Origin: Thioalbus denitrificans
Lineage (GTDB): Bacteria; Pseudomonadota; Gammaproteobacteria; DSM-26407
DNA: 64,000 bases
Reading direction: 5' to 3'
Assembly (NCBI RefSeq): GCF_003337735.1
Contig: NZ_QPJY01000001.1
Location: forward strand, 426,650 to 490,649
Notes under the pieces: generated by a model
Told to the model about the DNA's origin: nothing
The model's database searches: none
What the model saw: only the letters and a program-made list of their open reading frames with translations
Translations under genes and position numbers: made by a program
Shown: positions 43,170-52,029 of the stretch, one piece after another
Layout of the letters: each line of letters starts with the position of its first letter
Position numbering within the stretch: position 1 is the stretch's first letter

Positions 43170-45188
43170 TTACTCCGCGCCGCTCGGAGCGGTCAATGCG
43201 CTCTCGCGCAGCCGCAGCAGTGGCGGTTCATCCCCGCCGGGCGGTTGCGCCCAGAGCAGCTCGGTGTCCGCCAGTTCGCGCGCCAGGGCGGCGACCGGCA
43301 TGGTGAAGTCGGCCTCGGTGCGCGCGACGGTGAACAGGGGCAGGGAACGGTCGGCGTACTGGGTGGCCACGTTGCCCACCCACAGGGGAACATCCCCCGG
43401 CTGCAGCACCACGTCGGCCGGCCACAGCCGCAGGACGCGCCGCCGATCGTGGTCCAGGTCCCGGAGCATCACCAGTTCCCCGTGGCGGTCGTCGTGCACC
43501 TGGGGCAGCACTGGCAGCTGTTCGATGGCGGGATCGGGAATCAGCCAGCGCAGCGGGGTGCCGATGCCGGTGTCCGGGGCGGCGTGCCAGCCGTGGGCCG
43601 CGAGGCGGCCGCGGATGGCCGTCAACCCGCCGGCCCACTGGAGCGTGAGGGGATGCTCCGGCCGCCCCTCGATGTCGATGCGGTAGCGGGGCAGCCCGGA
43701 CAGGCGGCCAGCCCACCAGTCGGCCGCCGTGGCCGTGCGCACGGGATGCCGCGGTGCGTAGGTCCGCAGATCCCCGGCCAGGCTGCGCTCCACGTGCCAG
43801 AGGCCCGCCACCCCCAGGACCAGGATCGAGACCGTCACCAGCCCGGCCAGGGAGACCGCCGGCGCCGGATGGCGGCGGTAGGCGATGCCCAGCAGTGCGA
43901 CCCAGGCCAGCCCCAGGGCCATCCCGCCGAGCACGTCGGAGAACCAGTGCACCCCCAGGTAGAGCCGGCTCAGGGCGATGGCGAGGGCCGACAGTCCGCC
44001 GGCCGCATAGGCGATCCAGCGCCGGGCGGGTGGCAGCTCGCGGGCCACCAGCACGGCCAGAAAGCCGAGGATCACCATGCTGGCCGTGGTGTGCCCGGAA
44101 GGGAAGGAGAAGCCGTCCACCGCCGCCGCGGCCGGCCGCGGCTCCTGCACCGCCCACTTCATCAGCGTTGGCACCACCGCGGCGAAGAGCCCCGCTCCGA
44201 GCCAGTGGCCGAGGGCCAGCCAGCGCCGCTGCAGTCCGAGCCAGGCCGCCACCCCGAGGAGCAGGGCGGTGAGCACCTCGGCGTCCCCCAGTTCGGTGAT
44301 GACCACCAGCACCTGGTCGGCCCAGGGGGTGCGCAGCCCCTGGGCGAGGTGGTAGACACGGTCGTTGAGGGTGGCCAGTTCCACGCCGCCCGCCACCTCC
44401 GCCAGCACCCAGACGAAGACCCAGCCGGCCGCGACCAGGACCCCCGCGAACAGCAGCAGGGCCCGGCTCTCGGGATGGCGCGGATCCACCAGTGCCGCGG
44501 TGAGGTGGCCCAGGACCGGGTGGCGGTCGCTCCAGGCCAGTGCCCGGTCGATGATCCGCCCGGTGCGGGGCTGGAGATAGAGGAAGACGCGGCGCACCAG
44601 CCAGCCGGAGAGCCACAGCACCGCCACCGCCGTCACCAGCAGCACCGCCAGTCGCGTGGCCACCTCGGCGGCCAGATCCAGGGAGGCGCCGAAGATGACG
44701 CCGGGCAGCAGGTAGGCGGGCGCCCAGGCCAGCGCCGAGAGGATGTTGACCAGGAAGAAGCGCGACGCGGGCATGTCCAGCATTCCCGCCACCAGTGGTA
44801 TCACCGGCCGGATGGGCCCCACGAACCGGCCCAGAAGTACGCTCTTGCCGCCATGGCGGCGGAAGAACGCCTCGCCGCGGGCGAGCAGTCCCGGCCGGCT
44901 GCGGAATGGCCATCTTTCCCGCAGCTGGCCGTGGTAGCGGCGTCCCAGCCAGTAGCTCAGGCCGTCGCCGGCCACCGCGCCGGTGAAGGCCCAGGCGAGC
45001 GTGGCGGCGAGATCCATCGCGCCGGTGGAGACCAGGGCGCCGATGCCGAACATCAGCACCACGCCCGGAACGAACAGCCCGACGATGGCCAGCGACTCGC
45101 CCATGGCGATGGCGAACACCGCCAGCCCCGCGAGCGTCGGGTGGGCGCTGAGCCAGTGGAGCAGAGGCTGGAGAAGGGCGCTATCCAT
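43170..45188 (-). CDS. DedA - PAP2 phosphatase - LssY fusion membrane protein
   Basis: A 672-residue membrane protein of three parts. Residues about 15-205 are a DedA/VTT domain (FVGPIRPVIPLVAG motif). About 250-460 is a PAP2 lipid phosphatase with all three motifs: KWAVQEPRP, PSGHT and SRLYLGVHWFSDVLGG. The C-terminal part is LssY-like and soluble. The DedA domain may flip undecaprenyl phosphate and the PAP2 domain dephosphorylate the diphosphate, a coherent lipid-carrier recycling unit (inference). The ATG at 45188 is preferred to an upstream in-frame codon by family start. Confidence 0.9.
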   Translation of the reverse strand: MDSALLQPLLHWLSAHPTLAGLAVFAIAMGESLAIVGLFVPGVVLMFGIGALVSTGAMDLAATLAWAFTGAVAGDGLSYWLGRRYHGQLRERWPFRSRPGLLARGEAFFRRHGGKSVLLGRFVGPIRPVIPLVAGMLDMPASRFFLVNILSALAWAPAYLLPGVIFGASLDLAAEVATRLAVLLVTAVAVLWLSGWLVRRVFLYLQPRTGRIIDRALAWSDRHPVLGHLTAALVDPRHPESRALLLFAGVLVAAGWVFVWVLAEVAGGVELATLNDRVYHLAQGLRTPWADQVLVVITELGDAEVLTALLLGVAAWLGLQRRWLALGHWLGAGLFAAVVPTLMKWAVQEPRPAAAAVDGFSFPSGHTTASMVILGFLAVLVARELPPARRWIAYAAGGLSALAIALSRLYLGVHWFSDVLGGMALGLAWVALLGIAYRRHPAPAVSLAGLVTVSILVLGVAGLWHVERSLAGDLRTYAPRHPVRTATAADWWAGRLSGLPRYRIDIEGRPEHPLTLQWAGGLTAIRGRLAAHGWHAAPDTGIGTPLRWLIPDPAIEQLPVLPQVHDDRHGELVMLRDLDHDRRRVLRLWPADVVLQPGDVPLWVGNVATQYADRSLPLFTVARTEADFTMPVAALARELADTELLWAQPPGGDEPPLLRLRESALTAPSGAE

Positions 45189-45296
45189 GGGCACTGAGGA
45201 GTGTCGGGTGACCAAGGATCGCACACTCCGGAGGTTTTGTGATGATCGAATCCGGGCGGGGCGGCTTCACAATTTCCGACTATTGGGCTAGACATT

Positions 45297-45564
45297 CCAG
45301 TGTGGCGTTTCACGCCCGGAGGCACTTTCTGCGTACCACCGCCCGGTCAGGTGCAAGGCGCGGTTGCGCAGGAAGGCCCCTTTTCGGCCAAGCGCAACGC
45401 CGCGGAGGGCCGGCCAGCGGCCCGCCCGCAGGGAGCCTGCCGAAAACGCCATGACGGCGTTGCAGCGCTGGACAAGGGCCAGGGGCCATTGCCTGTGCGC
45501 CGCGCCTTGCCCTGACGTTTTCGGAGGCTCTGCAAGCATCTCCACGCGTGAACCACTACACTGG
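45297..45564. repeat. MITE-like element with 33-base inverted ends
   Basis: The ends CCAGTGTGGCGTTTCACGCC... (45297-45329) and its inverted partner (45532-45564) match at 24 of 33 positions. Inside are two long stem-loops (about 45359-45405 and 45430-45528, the latter closed by CGAAAACG/CGTTTTCG). Bases 45415-45437 share 22 of 23 with the complement of 7438-7460. No transposase. It occupies most of the 599-base gap between the DedA fusion and carbonic anhydrase. Confidence 0.75.
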
Positions 45565-45787
45565 GTGGCGCACGGCCGTATCCGGGATACAGCCGGAGCA
45601 CTGCAGGGATAGAGGCGGCCTGCCGCCAGGGAAGCCCGCCATGCTCCCCGTGACCGGATTCCGGAATGGCAACATCCGCCAGGCCCACCTATCTCGCAGC
45701 CACATCCCGGCCAGCCGCCGGGCGGGAGACAACCGAGGCGGTCCCCAGGCAGGACCGCACGCTACTTTAACGATGGAGGAATGAACC

Positions 45788-46369
45788 ATGAGCCAGATTC
45801 TCAATGAAGTCATGACCGCCAATGCCGAGTACGTCTCCGACTTCGGCGCCAAGGCCGATCTGCCCATGCCGCCGGGCCGGCACTTCGCCATCCTCACCTG
45901 CATGGACGCCCGCCTCGACCCGGCCAAGTACGCCGGCCTGTCCGAGGGCGACGCCCACGTGATCCGCAACGCCGGCGGGCGCGCCAGCGATGACGCCATC
46001 CGCTCCCTGGTCATCTCCTACAAGCTGCTCGGCACCCGCGAGTGGTTCGTCATCCACCACACCGACTGCGGCATGGAGACCTTCACCGACGACATCATGC
46101 GCGGGCTGCTCGCCAGCAGCCTGAAGACCGCCAGCGTGGACGCCAGCGGCTGGCACGACTCCGGTGCAGGTCCCGGCTCCACCGAGGGCAACTACATCGA
46201 CTGGCTCACCATCAGGGACAATCCCACCAGCGTGGTGGAGGACGTCACCCGGATCCGCAACCACCCCCTGGTGCCCTCCGACATCCCCATCTACGGCTAC
46301 ATCTACGACGTGAAGAGCGGCAGGCTGGTGGAGGTGCCGGAGGCCACGGCGGCGGGTCGGGCCCGCTGA
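45788..46369 (+). CDS. Beta-class carbonic anhydrase
   Basis: A 193-residue beta carbonic anhydrase, interconverting CO2 and bicarbonate in the cytoplasm, useful to RuBisCO. Zinc ligands are Cys38 (in CMDARLDP, with the Asp40/Arg42 pair), His91 and Cys94 (HHTDCG). The short form with [16 protein letters not shown] at the end is typical. The start follows GATGGAGGAATG. No signal peptide and no carboxysome genes nearby. Confidence 0.94.
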   Translation: MSQILNEVMTANAEYVSDFGAKADLPMPPGRHFAILTCMDARLDPAKYAGLSEGDAHVIRNAGGRASDDAIRSLVISYKLLGTREWFVIHHTDCGMETFTDDIMRGLLASSLKTASVDASGWHDSGAGPGSTEGNYIDWLTIRDNPTSVVEDVTRIRNHPLVPSDIPIYGYIYDVKSGRLVEVPEATAAGRAR

Positions 46370-46392
46370 TGCTCAGGGCAGTGGGGCGGTCC

Positions 46393-46893
46393 ATGAATCC
46401 GCGCAGAGGTGTGGCGTGCTGGGCGTTGATGCTGGCCCTGGCCGGTTGCGTCGACGACAGCGACTCGGGCAAAGGGGCCACCGCCGGCTCCGCGCCCGAT
46501 CGGATCGATCTGTGCACGATCGTCACCCAGGCGGATGCCTCCGCGCTGTTCGGCAACCCGGCGCGCCCCCAGGCGGGGACGCCGGTGCTGGATCAGAACA
46601 TGCTGGGCGAGTGCCTCTGGACCTGGGACAGCGGGAGTTCCAACCAGTTGCTGCAGGCCCGGGTCTGGAGCGGCGCGCGCTACTACAGGGCGCCGGCCGA
46701 CGCCCGGTCTCTCGGTTTCGTCGACAGGGGTTTCATCCAGGTCCATCCCCTGGGGGGGGTTGATGTGGAGTGGGTCCAGACGGGCCGGACCGTCTCCCTG
46801 AGCTACAGCAGCGTGGGTCCCGACGTGCCCGGGGCGGCGAACCGCACCGAGGCGGTGGAGGCGCTGGCGCGGAAGCTCAAGGATCGGCTTTGA
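46393..46893 (+). CDS. Putative lipoprotein of unknown function
   Basis: A 166-residue protein with a lipoprotein signal; the lipobox LALAGC puts the lipidated cysteine near residue 19. The mature part has two more cysteines (IDLCTIV, GECLWTW) likely paired, and is small and beta rich, resembling DUF3558-like lipoproteins. An earlier ATG at 46369 overlaps the carbonic anhydrase stop (TGATG) and is an alternative start; neither has a good ribosome site. Confidence 0.7.
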   Translation: MNPRRGVACWALMLALAGCVDDSDSGKGATAGSAPDRIDLCTIVTQADASALFGNPARPQAGTPVLDQNMLGECLWTWDSGSSNQLLQARVWSGARYYRAPADARSLGFVDRGFIQVHPLGGVDVEWVQTGRTVSLSYSSVGPDVPGAANRTEAVEALARKLKDRL

Positions 46894-47045
46894 TGAAAGC
46901 TCCCCGCCCGGGCTGGAGCCACCGGGCGGGGGGAGTCGATCCGTCGGCCCGATGACGAGGGCGGTGGCGGCCGGTTGCTGTCCTCCCCGGGTGACACGGC
47001 GTTAAACTGGGCTCCCACTGGGCAGACAGGCCGTCGATCAGCCGC

Positions 47046-47327
47046 GTGAAACCCGATACCCGCACCGCCATGGGCGACCTGATCCGCCAGGTTCGCGAGG
47101 CGATTCCCTTCGACACCCCCGCGGACATCCTGTGCACGGGGATCTGTCATGGCTGCTCGGTGAAGCTGCTGGAGTACCTGGACCTGGAGCTGACCGAATG
47201 GGAGTACCGGCTGGAGGAGGGCGCGCAGCCCACCCTCGGCGACCTGGACCGTCTCGCGAAGACCAGCCGGAAGGTCTACCGTGTGCTGCAGAAGAACGGC
47301 CTCGTCACGGAGCGGACCGGCTCCTGA
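47046..47327 (+). CDS. Small conserved protein with three cysteines
   Basis: A 93-residue helical protein. The centre is ILCTGICHGCSVKLLEYL, a CxxxCxxC pattern that may bind metal or form a disulfide, followed by LTEWEYRLEEG and a basic helix (LAKTSRKVYRVLQKNGLV) resembling a short DNA-binding helix. GTG start with no clear site; ATG at 47070 is the alternative. Converges with lipA. Function unknown. Confidence 0.72.
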   Translation: MKPDTRTAMGDLIRQVREAIPFDTPADILCTGICHGCSVKLLEYLDLELTEWEYRLEEGAQPTLGDLDRLAKTSRKVYRVLQKNGLVTERTGS

Positions 47328-47380
47328 GGCGACATCCCCCGCGCCTGGCCCCGTAATCCCTGCGGTCGTTCCGCACGGCC

Positions 47381-48337
47381 CTACTCCACCGTCTCCCCGG
47401 CCGCCTGCAGGTCGGCGTGGTAGGAGGAGCGCACCATCGGGCCGCTGGCCACGCGGCTGAAGCCCAGTGAGCGTGCCAGTTCGCCCAGCCCGTGGAATTC
47501 GTCGGGGGTGACGAAGCGGCGCACCGGCAGGTGGTGGCGGCTGGGCTGGAGATACTGGCCCAGGGTCAGCATCTCCACCCCGTGGGCGCGCAGGTCGCGC
47601 AGCACCGCCTCCACCTCGTTCAGCTCCTCGCCCAGGCCGAGCATCAGCCCGGACTTGGTGGGGATCTCCGGGAAGCGGGCCTTGAACCGCTGCAGCAACT
47701 CCAGCGACCAGTGGTAGTCGGCGCCGGGCCGGGCCTCGCGGTAGAGGCGCGGGACGGTTTCCAGGTTGTGGTTGAAGACATCGGGCGGGAACCGGCCCAG
47801 CGCCTCCAGCGCCACCTCCATGCGGCCGCGGAAATCCGGAACGAGGGTCTCCACCCGGATGCCCGGGCTCCGGTCCCGCACCGCCTGCACGCAGGCGGCG
47901 ATGTGGGCCGCGCCCCCGTCCGCCAGGTCGTCCCGGTCCACGGAGGTGATGACCACGTAGGAGAGGCCCATGGCGGCCACGGTCCGGCCGAGGTTGCGGG
48001 GCTCCTCGGGGTCGAGGGCCTCGGGACGGCCGTGGGCCACGTCGCAGAAGGGGCAGCGGCGGGTGCAGATGTCGCCCATGATCATGAACGTGGCGGTGCC
48101 GTGACCGAAGCACTCGCCCAGGTTGGGGCAGGCCGCCTCCTCGCACACGGTATGGAGCTGGTTCTCCCGCAGGATCTTCTTCAGCTGCACGACCTTGGGG
48201 CTGCCGTGGTGCCGGGCGCGGATCCAGGCGGGCTTGCGCGGCGGCTGCTCGGTGGGCACCACCTTCACCGGGATGCGGGCGGTCTTCGCCGCACCGCGCT
48301 CGCGGGTGGGCTCGCGGGTCTTGTCGTCATCGGCCAT
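47381..48337 (-). CDS. lipA: Lipoyl synthase
   Basis: Radical-SAM enzyme inserting two sulfurs into octanoyl groups to make lipoate. The 318 residues carry both clusters: Cys65, Cys70 and Cys76 (auxiliary, in [12 protein letters not shown]) and Cys91, Cys95 and Cys98 (CTRRCPFC). The ATG at 48337 gives the family N-terminus; the open frame upstream is not used. lipB is encoded just upstream on the same strand. Confidence 0.97.
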   Translation of the reverse strand: MADDDKTREPTRERGAAKTARIPVKVVPTEQPPRKPAWIRARHHGSPKVVQLKKILRENQLHTVCEEAACPNLGECFGHGTATFMIMGDICTRRCPFCDVAHGRPEALDPEEPRNLGRTVAAMGLSYVVITSVDRDDLADGGAAHIAACVQAVRDRSPGIRVETLVPDFRGRMEVALEALGRFPPDVFNHNLETVPRLYREARPGADYHWSLELLQRFKARFPEIPTKSGLMLGLGEELNEVEAVLRDLRAHGVEMLTLGQYLQPSRHHLPVRRFVTPDEFHGLGELARSLGFSRVASGPMVRSSYHADLQAAGETVE

Positions 48338-48469
48338 GCGTGTCTCGCTTCTCGGCAGCCCTGCCCGTGCTCCCGGCAGCGGGGACAGCGACAGGGACAA
48401 CGGGATATTTCCGGTCGGTCAGGATGTTTTGAGCATCGGGGCGGCACAGGGTTCAGTGCCAGTTGCCAG

Positions 48470-49108
48470 TCACTCCATGGCCACCTCGTCCGCCTCCAGC
48501 ACCCGGGCCAGGTGGGCGGCGAGCTCGTCCGCCACCCGCTCCGGCTCCGCGGGGCCGCCCAGAGCGCTGAGCTGGGTCACCTCCAGGCCCGGGTAGCCGC
48601 AGGGGTTGATGCGGCCGAAGGGCTCGAGATCCATGGCCACGTTGAGGCTGAGGCCGTGGTAGCTGCGGCCGTGGCGGATCCGCAGGCCGAGGGCGGCGAT
48701 CTTGGCCGGGCCCACGTAGACGCCGGGGGCGTCGCGGCGGCCATGGGCCTCGATGCCGTGCGCCGCCAGCAGGCCGATGACCGCCTGCTCCAGCCGTTCC
48801 ACCAGCTCCCGCACGCCGAGCCCGCGCCGCTTCAGGTCCAGCAGCAGGTAGGCCATCACCTGCCCCGGCCCGTGGTAGGTCACCTGTCCCCCGCGATCCA
48901 CCCGGATGACCGGGATGGCGCCCGGATCCAGCAGATGCTCGGGCTTGCCCGCCTGGCCGAGGGTGAAGACCGGCGGGTGCTCGGTCAGCCACAGCTCGTC
49001 GGGCGTCTCCGGCCCGCGCCCGTCGGTGAAGGCCCGCATCGCCTCCCACGTGGGCCGGTACCCGGTCCGCCCCAGCCGCCGGACGCGGAGCCCGTTCTTC
49101 GTGCTCAT
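48470..49108 (-). CDS. lipB: Octanoyltransferase
   Basis: Moves octanoate from acyl carrier protein to lipoyl domains, the step before LipA. The 212 residues contain [22 protein letters not shown], the acyl-binding Cys in INPCGYPG and the K/N segment [11 protein letters not shown]. Stop and last codons run into an intergenic CAGTTGCCAGT repeat (48451-48475). Upstream is a repeat element separating it from ybeD. Confidence 0.95.
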   Translation of the reverse strand: MSTKNGLRVRRLGRTGYRPTWEAMRAFTDGRGPETPDELWLTEHPPVFTLGQAGKPEHLLDPGAIPVIRVDRGGQVTYHGPGQVMAYLLLDLKRRGLGVRELVERLEQAVIGLLAAHGIEAHGRRDAPGVYVGPAKIAALGLRIRHGRSYHGLSLNVAMDLEPFGRINPCGYPGLEVTQLSALGGPAEPERVADELAAHLARVLEADEVAME

Positions 49109-49150
49109 GGATGACTATTTATCACGTACTGTCTGAGAAATGGGAATTTT

Positions 49151-49401
49151 CTGGATTCACAGGAAGCAAAAAGATCTGTTTAACCGCAGATTACGCAGAT
49201 TACACAGATGTATTTCCCGGGTTTTCCGGGTCCGCGGTTCTTGAGGCCGGGTTCGATATGGCGTCGATGGGTGCCGCCAGGGTGACAGGTCGGGAAAACT
49301 GGCACCGGTTCACCCCGGAGCAGCCGATGGTTGAAAACAAATCCGCGTAATCTGCGTAATCTGTGGATAAAACTTGTCCTGTAAATCCTGTCTATTAAAA
49401 A
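49151..49401. repeat. Intergenic element with GCAGATTACGCAGATTAC ends
   Basis: The left arm 49180-49209 (TTAACCGCAGATTACGCAGA...) is an inverted match of 49341-49370. Outside these, CTGGATTCACAGGA (49151) and TCCTGTAAATCCTG (49378) also match inversely, so the full element is about 250 bases. No ORF with a ribosome site inside. Confidence 0.8.
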
Positions 49402-49407
49402 AGTTTC

Positions 49408-49677
49408 TCAGAGCACCATCAGCACCCGCTCGTGGCCGCTGAGCTCCTGGTAGACGCGGTCGAGCTGGGCGCGGCTGGTGGCGCGGATGGTCACGGTGAC
49501 GGAGAGGTAGCGGCCGCCGCTGCTGGGGCGGGTCTGCACGCCGCCCTCGGCCAGGTCATCCACGTGGCGGCGGATGAGCTCCACCACCAGGGCGTCGAAG
49601 TCCTCGGCCGCCGCCCCCATCACCTTGATGGGGAAGTCGCAGGGAAACTCCAGCAGGGTCTCGGGGGTGTCGCCCAT
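49408..49677 (-). CDS. ybeD: YbeD/DUF493 family protein
   Basis: An 89-residue protein of the YbeD family, an ACT-like small fold almost always found before lipB. It starts LLEFPCDFPIKVMG, and has the typical SSGGRYLSVTVTIRATSRAQLDRVY. A lipoate-related role is suspected from gene order alone. Confidence 0.93.
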   Translation of the reverse strand: MGDTPETLLEFPCDFPIKVMGAAAEDFDALVVELIRRHVDDLAEGGVQTRPSSGGRYLSVTVTIRATSRAQLDRVYQELSGHERVLMVL

Positions 49678-49698
49678 GGTCCTCCGCCTCGCGTGGTG

Positions 49699-50565
49699 TC
49701 AGGCGGCGCGCCCTTCGCGCAGGGCCGCCTTGTGGTCCTGGTAGAGGCCGATGACGTTGCGCCACACGGGGCCGGGGCTGCCGTCGCCCACGGGCTGACC
49801 GTCCAGCCGGGTGACCGGAACCACCTCCTTGGTGGAGCTGGTGACCCAGATCTCCCGGGCGCCGCGCAGCTCGGCCTCGGTGATGGCGGCCTCCCGGTGC
49901 GGCAGGCCGTGGCGGGCGCACAGCTCCAGCACCAGGTCCCGGGTAATCCCCGGCAGCAGCTGCGGGCCCAGGGGCGGGGTGACGATGACCCCCTCCAGCA
50001 CCACGAACAGGTTGCTGGCGGAACCCTCGATGGCGTGCCCGTCGCGAATCAGGATGGCCTCCGCCGCGCCGCTGTCCACCGCCTGCTGGCGCAGCAGCAC
50101 ATTGGGCAGCAGGGTGATGGCCTTGATGTTGCAGTAGGACCAGCGGATGTCGTCCAGGGTGATGGCCGCAACGCCCTCTTCCAGGACCCGTGCCGGTACC
50201 GGCGGGATGGGGCTGGTCATGGCGAAGACGGTGGGGCGGACCTCGGCGGGGAAGGCGTGGTCGCGCTTGGGCGCCACGCCGCGGGTCACCTGCAGGTAGA
50301 CCGAGATGTCGGTATCACCGTCGTTGCGGCGGATGAGCTCCTCCAGGATCCGCGCCCAGGCCTCCCGTTCCAGGGGCGGGCTCATGCGGATGCCCGCCAG
50401 GCTCTGCTCCAGGCGCGCCAGGTGCTGCTCCAGGCGCAGAAGACGCCCACCGTAGGCGGGCACCACCTCGTAGACGCCGTCGCCGAACAGGAACCCGCGA
50501 TCGAGCACCGGCACGTGGGCCTGCTCCGCGGGGAGGAACTCGCCATTGAGATAAACGATGGACAT
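49699..50565 (-). CDS. dat: D-amino acid aminotransferase-like protein (class IV)
   Basis: A 288-residue PLP enzyme of the class IV aminotransferase fold, probably D-alanine transaminase. The start YLNGEFLPAEQAHVPVLDRG and GFLFGDGVYEVV are typical; the PLP lysine is Lys148 in CNIKAITLLPN. The position between dacA and ybeD is the standard place of dat. A branched-chain or 4-amino-4-deoxychorismate activity cannot be ruled out from sequence. Confidence 0.9.
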   Translation of the reverse strand: MSIVYLNGEFLPAEQAHVPVLDRGFLFGDGVYEVVPAYGGRLLRLEQHLARLEQSLAGIRMSPPLEREAWARILEELIRRNDGDTDISVYLQVTRGVAPKRDHAFPAEVRPTVFAMTSPIPPVPARVLEEGVAAITLDDIRWSYCNIKAITLLPNVLLRQQAVDSGAAEAILIRDGHAIEGSASNLFVVLEGVIVTPPLGPQLLPGITRDLVLELCARHGLPHREAAITEAELRGAREIWVTSSTKEVVPVTRLDGQPVGDGSPGPVWRNVIGLYQDHKAALREGRAA

Positions 50566-50703
50566 GAATCGATGGTTAACCTGCGCTGCCTGAAGTCATG
50601 ACGTGACGGGCCGGGATGGAACCGGCCCGACGGTTCGGCGGGCTCCGGGGCGGGTGCCGCCCGGGCCTGCCCTCAATCACCAATCAGCGGGAAACCCCGC
50701 CAT

Positions 50704-51879
50704 TCAGCTCCACAAGCGGTAGAAAAGCAGGGTCACCCAGTCCACGAACCGGCGCCAGATGCCACCCTCCTCCACATCCGCCAGGGCCACCAGCGGCGCT
50801 TCGGCCACGGGCTGGCCGTTGAGGGAGACGTTCACGGTGCCGTAGCGGGTGCCGCGGGTCACGGGCGCCTCCACATGGTTGTCGATGGTGAGGCTGGCCT
50901 GGAGGCTGTCGTACTGGCCGCGGGGAATGGTGACGAACAGATCCCGCTCCAGTCCGACGGGCAGGGTGTCCTGGGCGCCCATCCACAGGCGGTGGTCGGC
51001 CAGCGACTGGCCCGCCTGGTAGAGGCGGTGGGTCTCGAAGAAGCGGAAACCGTAGGTGAGCAGGCTCTGGCTCTCGCGGGCGCGGGCCTTCTCGCTGTCG
51101 GTGCCCAGGACCACGCTCACCAGGCGCATGCCCTCCTTGAGCGCCGAGGCGGCCAGGCAGTAGCCGGCACTGGAGGTGTGGCCGGTCTTGATGCCGTCCA
51201 CGGTCTTGTCCCACCACAGCAGGGTGTTGCGGTTGTGCTGGGTGATGTCGTTGTAGGTGAAGTCGCGCTCGGAGTACCAATTGTAGTGGTCCGGGAAGTC
51301 GCGGATGAGAGCGATGCTGAGGGTGGCCAGGTCCCGGGCGGTGGTGTAGTGCTCGGGATCGGGCAGGCCGGTGCTGTTGACGAAGTGGGTGTGGCTCATG
51401 CCGAGGCGCCGGGCCTGGGCATTCATCATCTCGGCGAAGGCCTCCTCGCTGCCGGCGATGTGCTCGGCGAGCGCGATGCAGGCGTCGTTGCCCGACTGGA
51501 TGATCACCCCGCGCAGCAGATCCTCCACCGAGACGCTGGTGTTCACCTCCACGAACATGCGCGAGCCTTCGGCGCGCCACGCCTTCTCGCTGATGCGCAC
51601 CATGTCGGTGAGCTTGAGGTGGCTGTTGCGCAGCTCGTTGGAGACCACGTAGGCGGTCATCATCTTGGTGAGGCTGGCCGGCTCCACCCGCTCGTCGGCG
51701 CTGGATTCGGCGATGACCCGCCCGCTGTCGTAGTCCTGCAGGATATAGGCCTTGGCGGCGATGCTCGGCGCCGAGGGGATGGGCGTGGCGGCCCACAACG
51801 GCTGCGCCAGGAGCACCAGCAGGGTGGCGGCCAGCCAGCGGTACCGGGCGGAAAGCAGGGCGTGGGCAATCCAGTGCAT
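50704..51879 (-). CDS. dacA: D-alanyl-D-alanine carboxypeptidase (PBP5/6 type)
   Basis: Low-molecular-weight penicillin-binding protein that trims the terminal D-Ala of peptidoglycan stem peptides. The 391 residues show a signal peptide (to PLWA, about residue 30), Ser69-Leu-Thr-Lys72, Ser129-Gly-Asn131 and a KTG (GIKTGHTSSAG). It ends in an amphipathic membrane anchor (VDWVTLLFYRLWS). The ATG at 51879 follows GAGAGGG and is preferred over one 39 bases earlier. Confidence 0.95.
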   Translation of the reverse strand: MHWIAHALLSARYRWLAATLLVLLAQPLWAATPIPSAPSIAAKAYILQDYDSGRVIAESSADERVEPASLTKMMTAYVVSNELRNSHLKLTDMVRISEKAWRAEGSRMFVEVNTSVSVEDLLRGVIIQSGNDACIALAEHIAGSEEAFAEMMNAQARRLGMSHTHFVNSTGLPDPEHYTTARDLATLSIALIRDFPDHYNWYSERDFTYNDITQHNRNTLLWWDKTVDGIKTGHTSSAGYCLAASALKEGMRLVSVVLGTDSEKARARESQSLLTYGFRFFETHRLYQAGQSLADHRLWMGAQDTLPVGLERDLFVTIPRGQYDSLQASLTIDNHVEAPVTRGTRYGTVNVSLNGQPVAEAPLVALADVEEGGIWRRFVDWVTLLFYRLWS

Positions 51880-52029
51880 CGCGACCCTCTCAGCAGTGGT
51901 TGGGTTGACAGGAATCATCCAGAGGCGCGGAAGCGCCCGGAAACGGGCGTTTTCGCGCAGGAGGCCGTTTCCACGGCCATCGGTCAGGTCGGGTATTCTA
52001 CTCCCTGACGGCGGAGTTGTGCCAACCGC

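Noticed and set aside
45288-45545. Open frame of 85 codons on the minus strand in the 45297-45564 element
   Set aside because: It runs across inverted ends and stem-loops; no start signal. Treated as a spurious frame in a repeat.
49111-49350. Small frame within the GCAGATTAC element
   Set aside because: It is made from repeat sequence with no ribosome site or protein-like composition.
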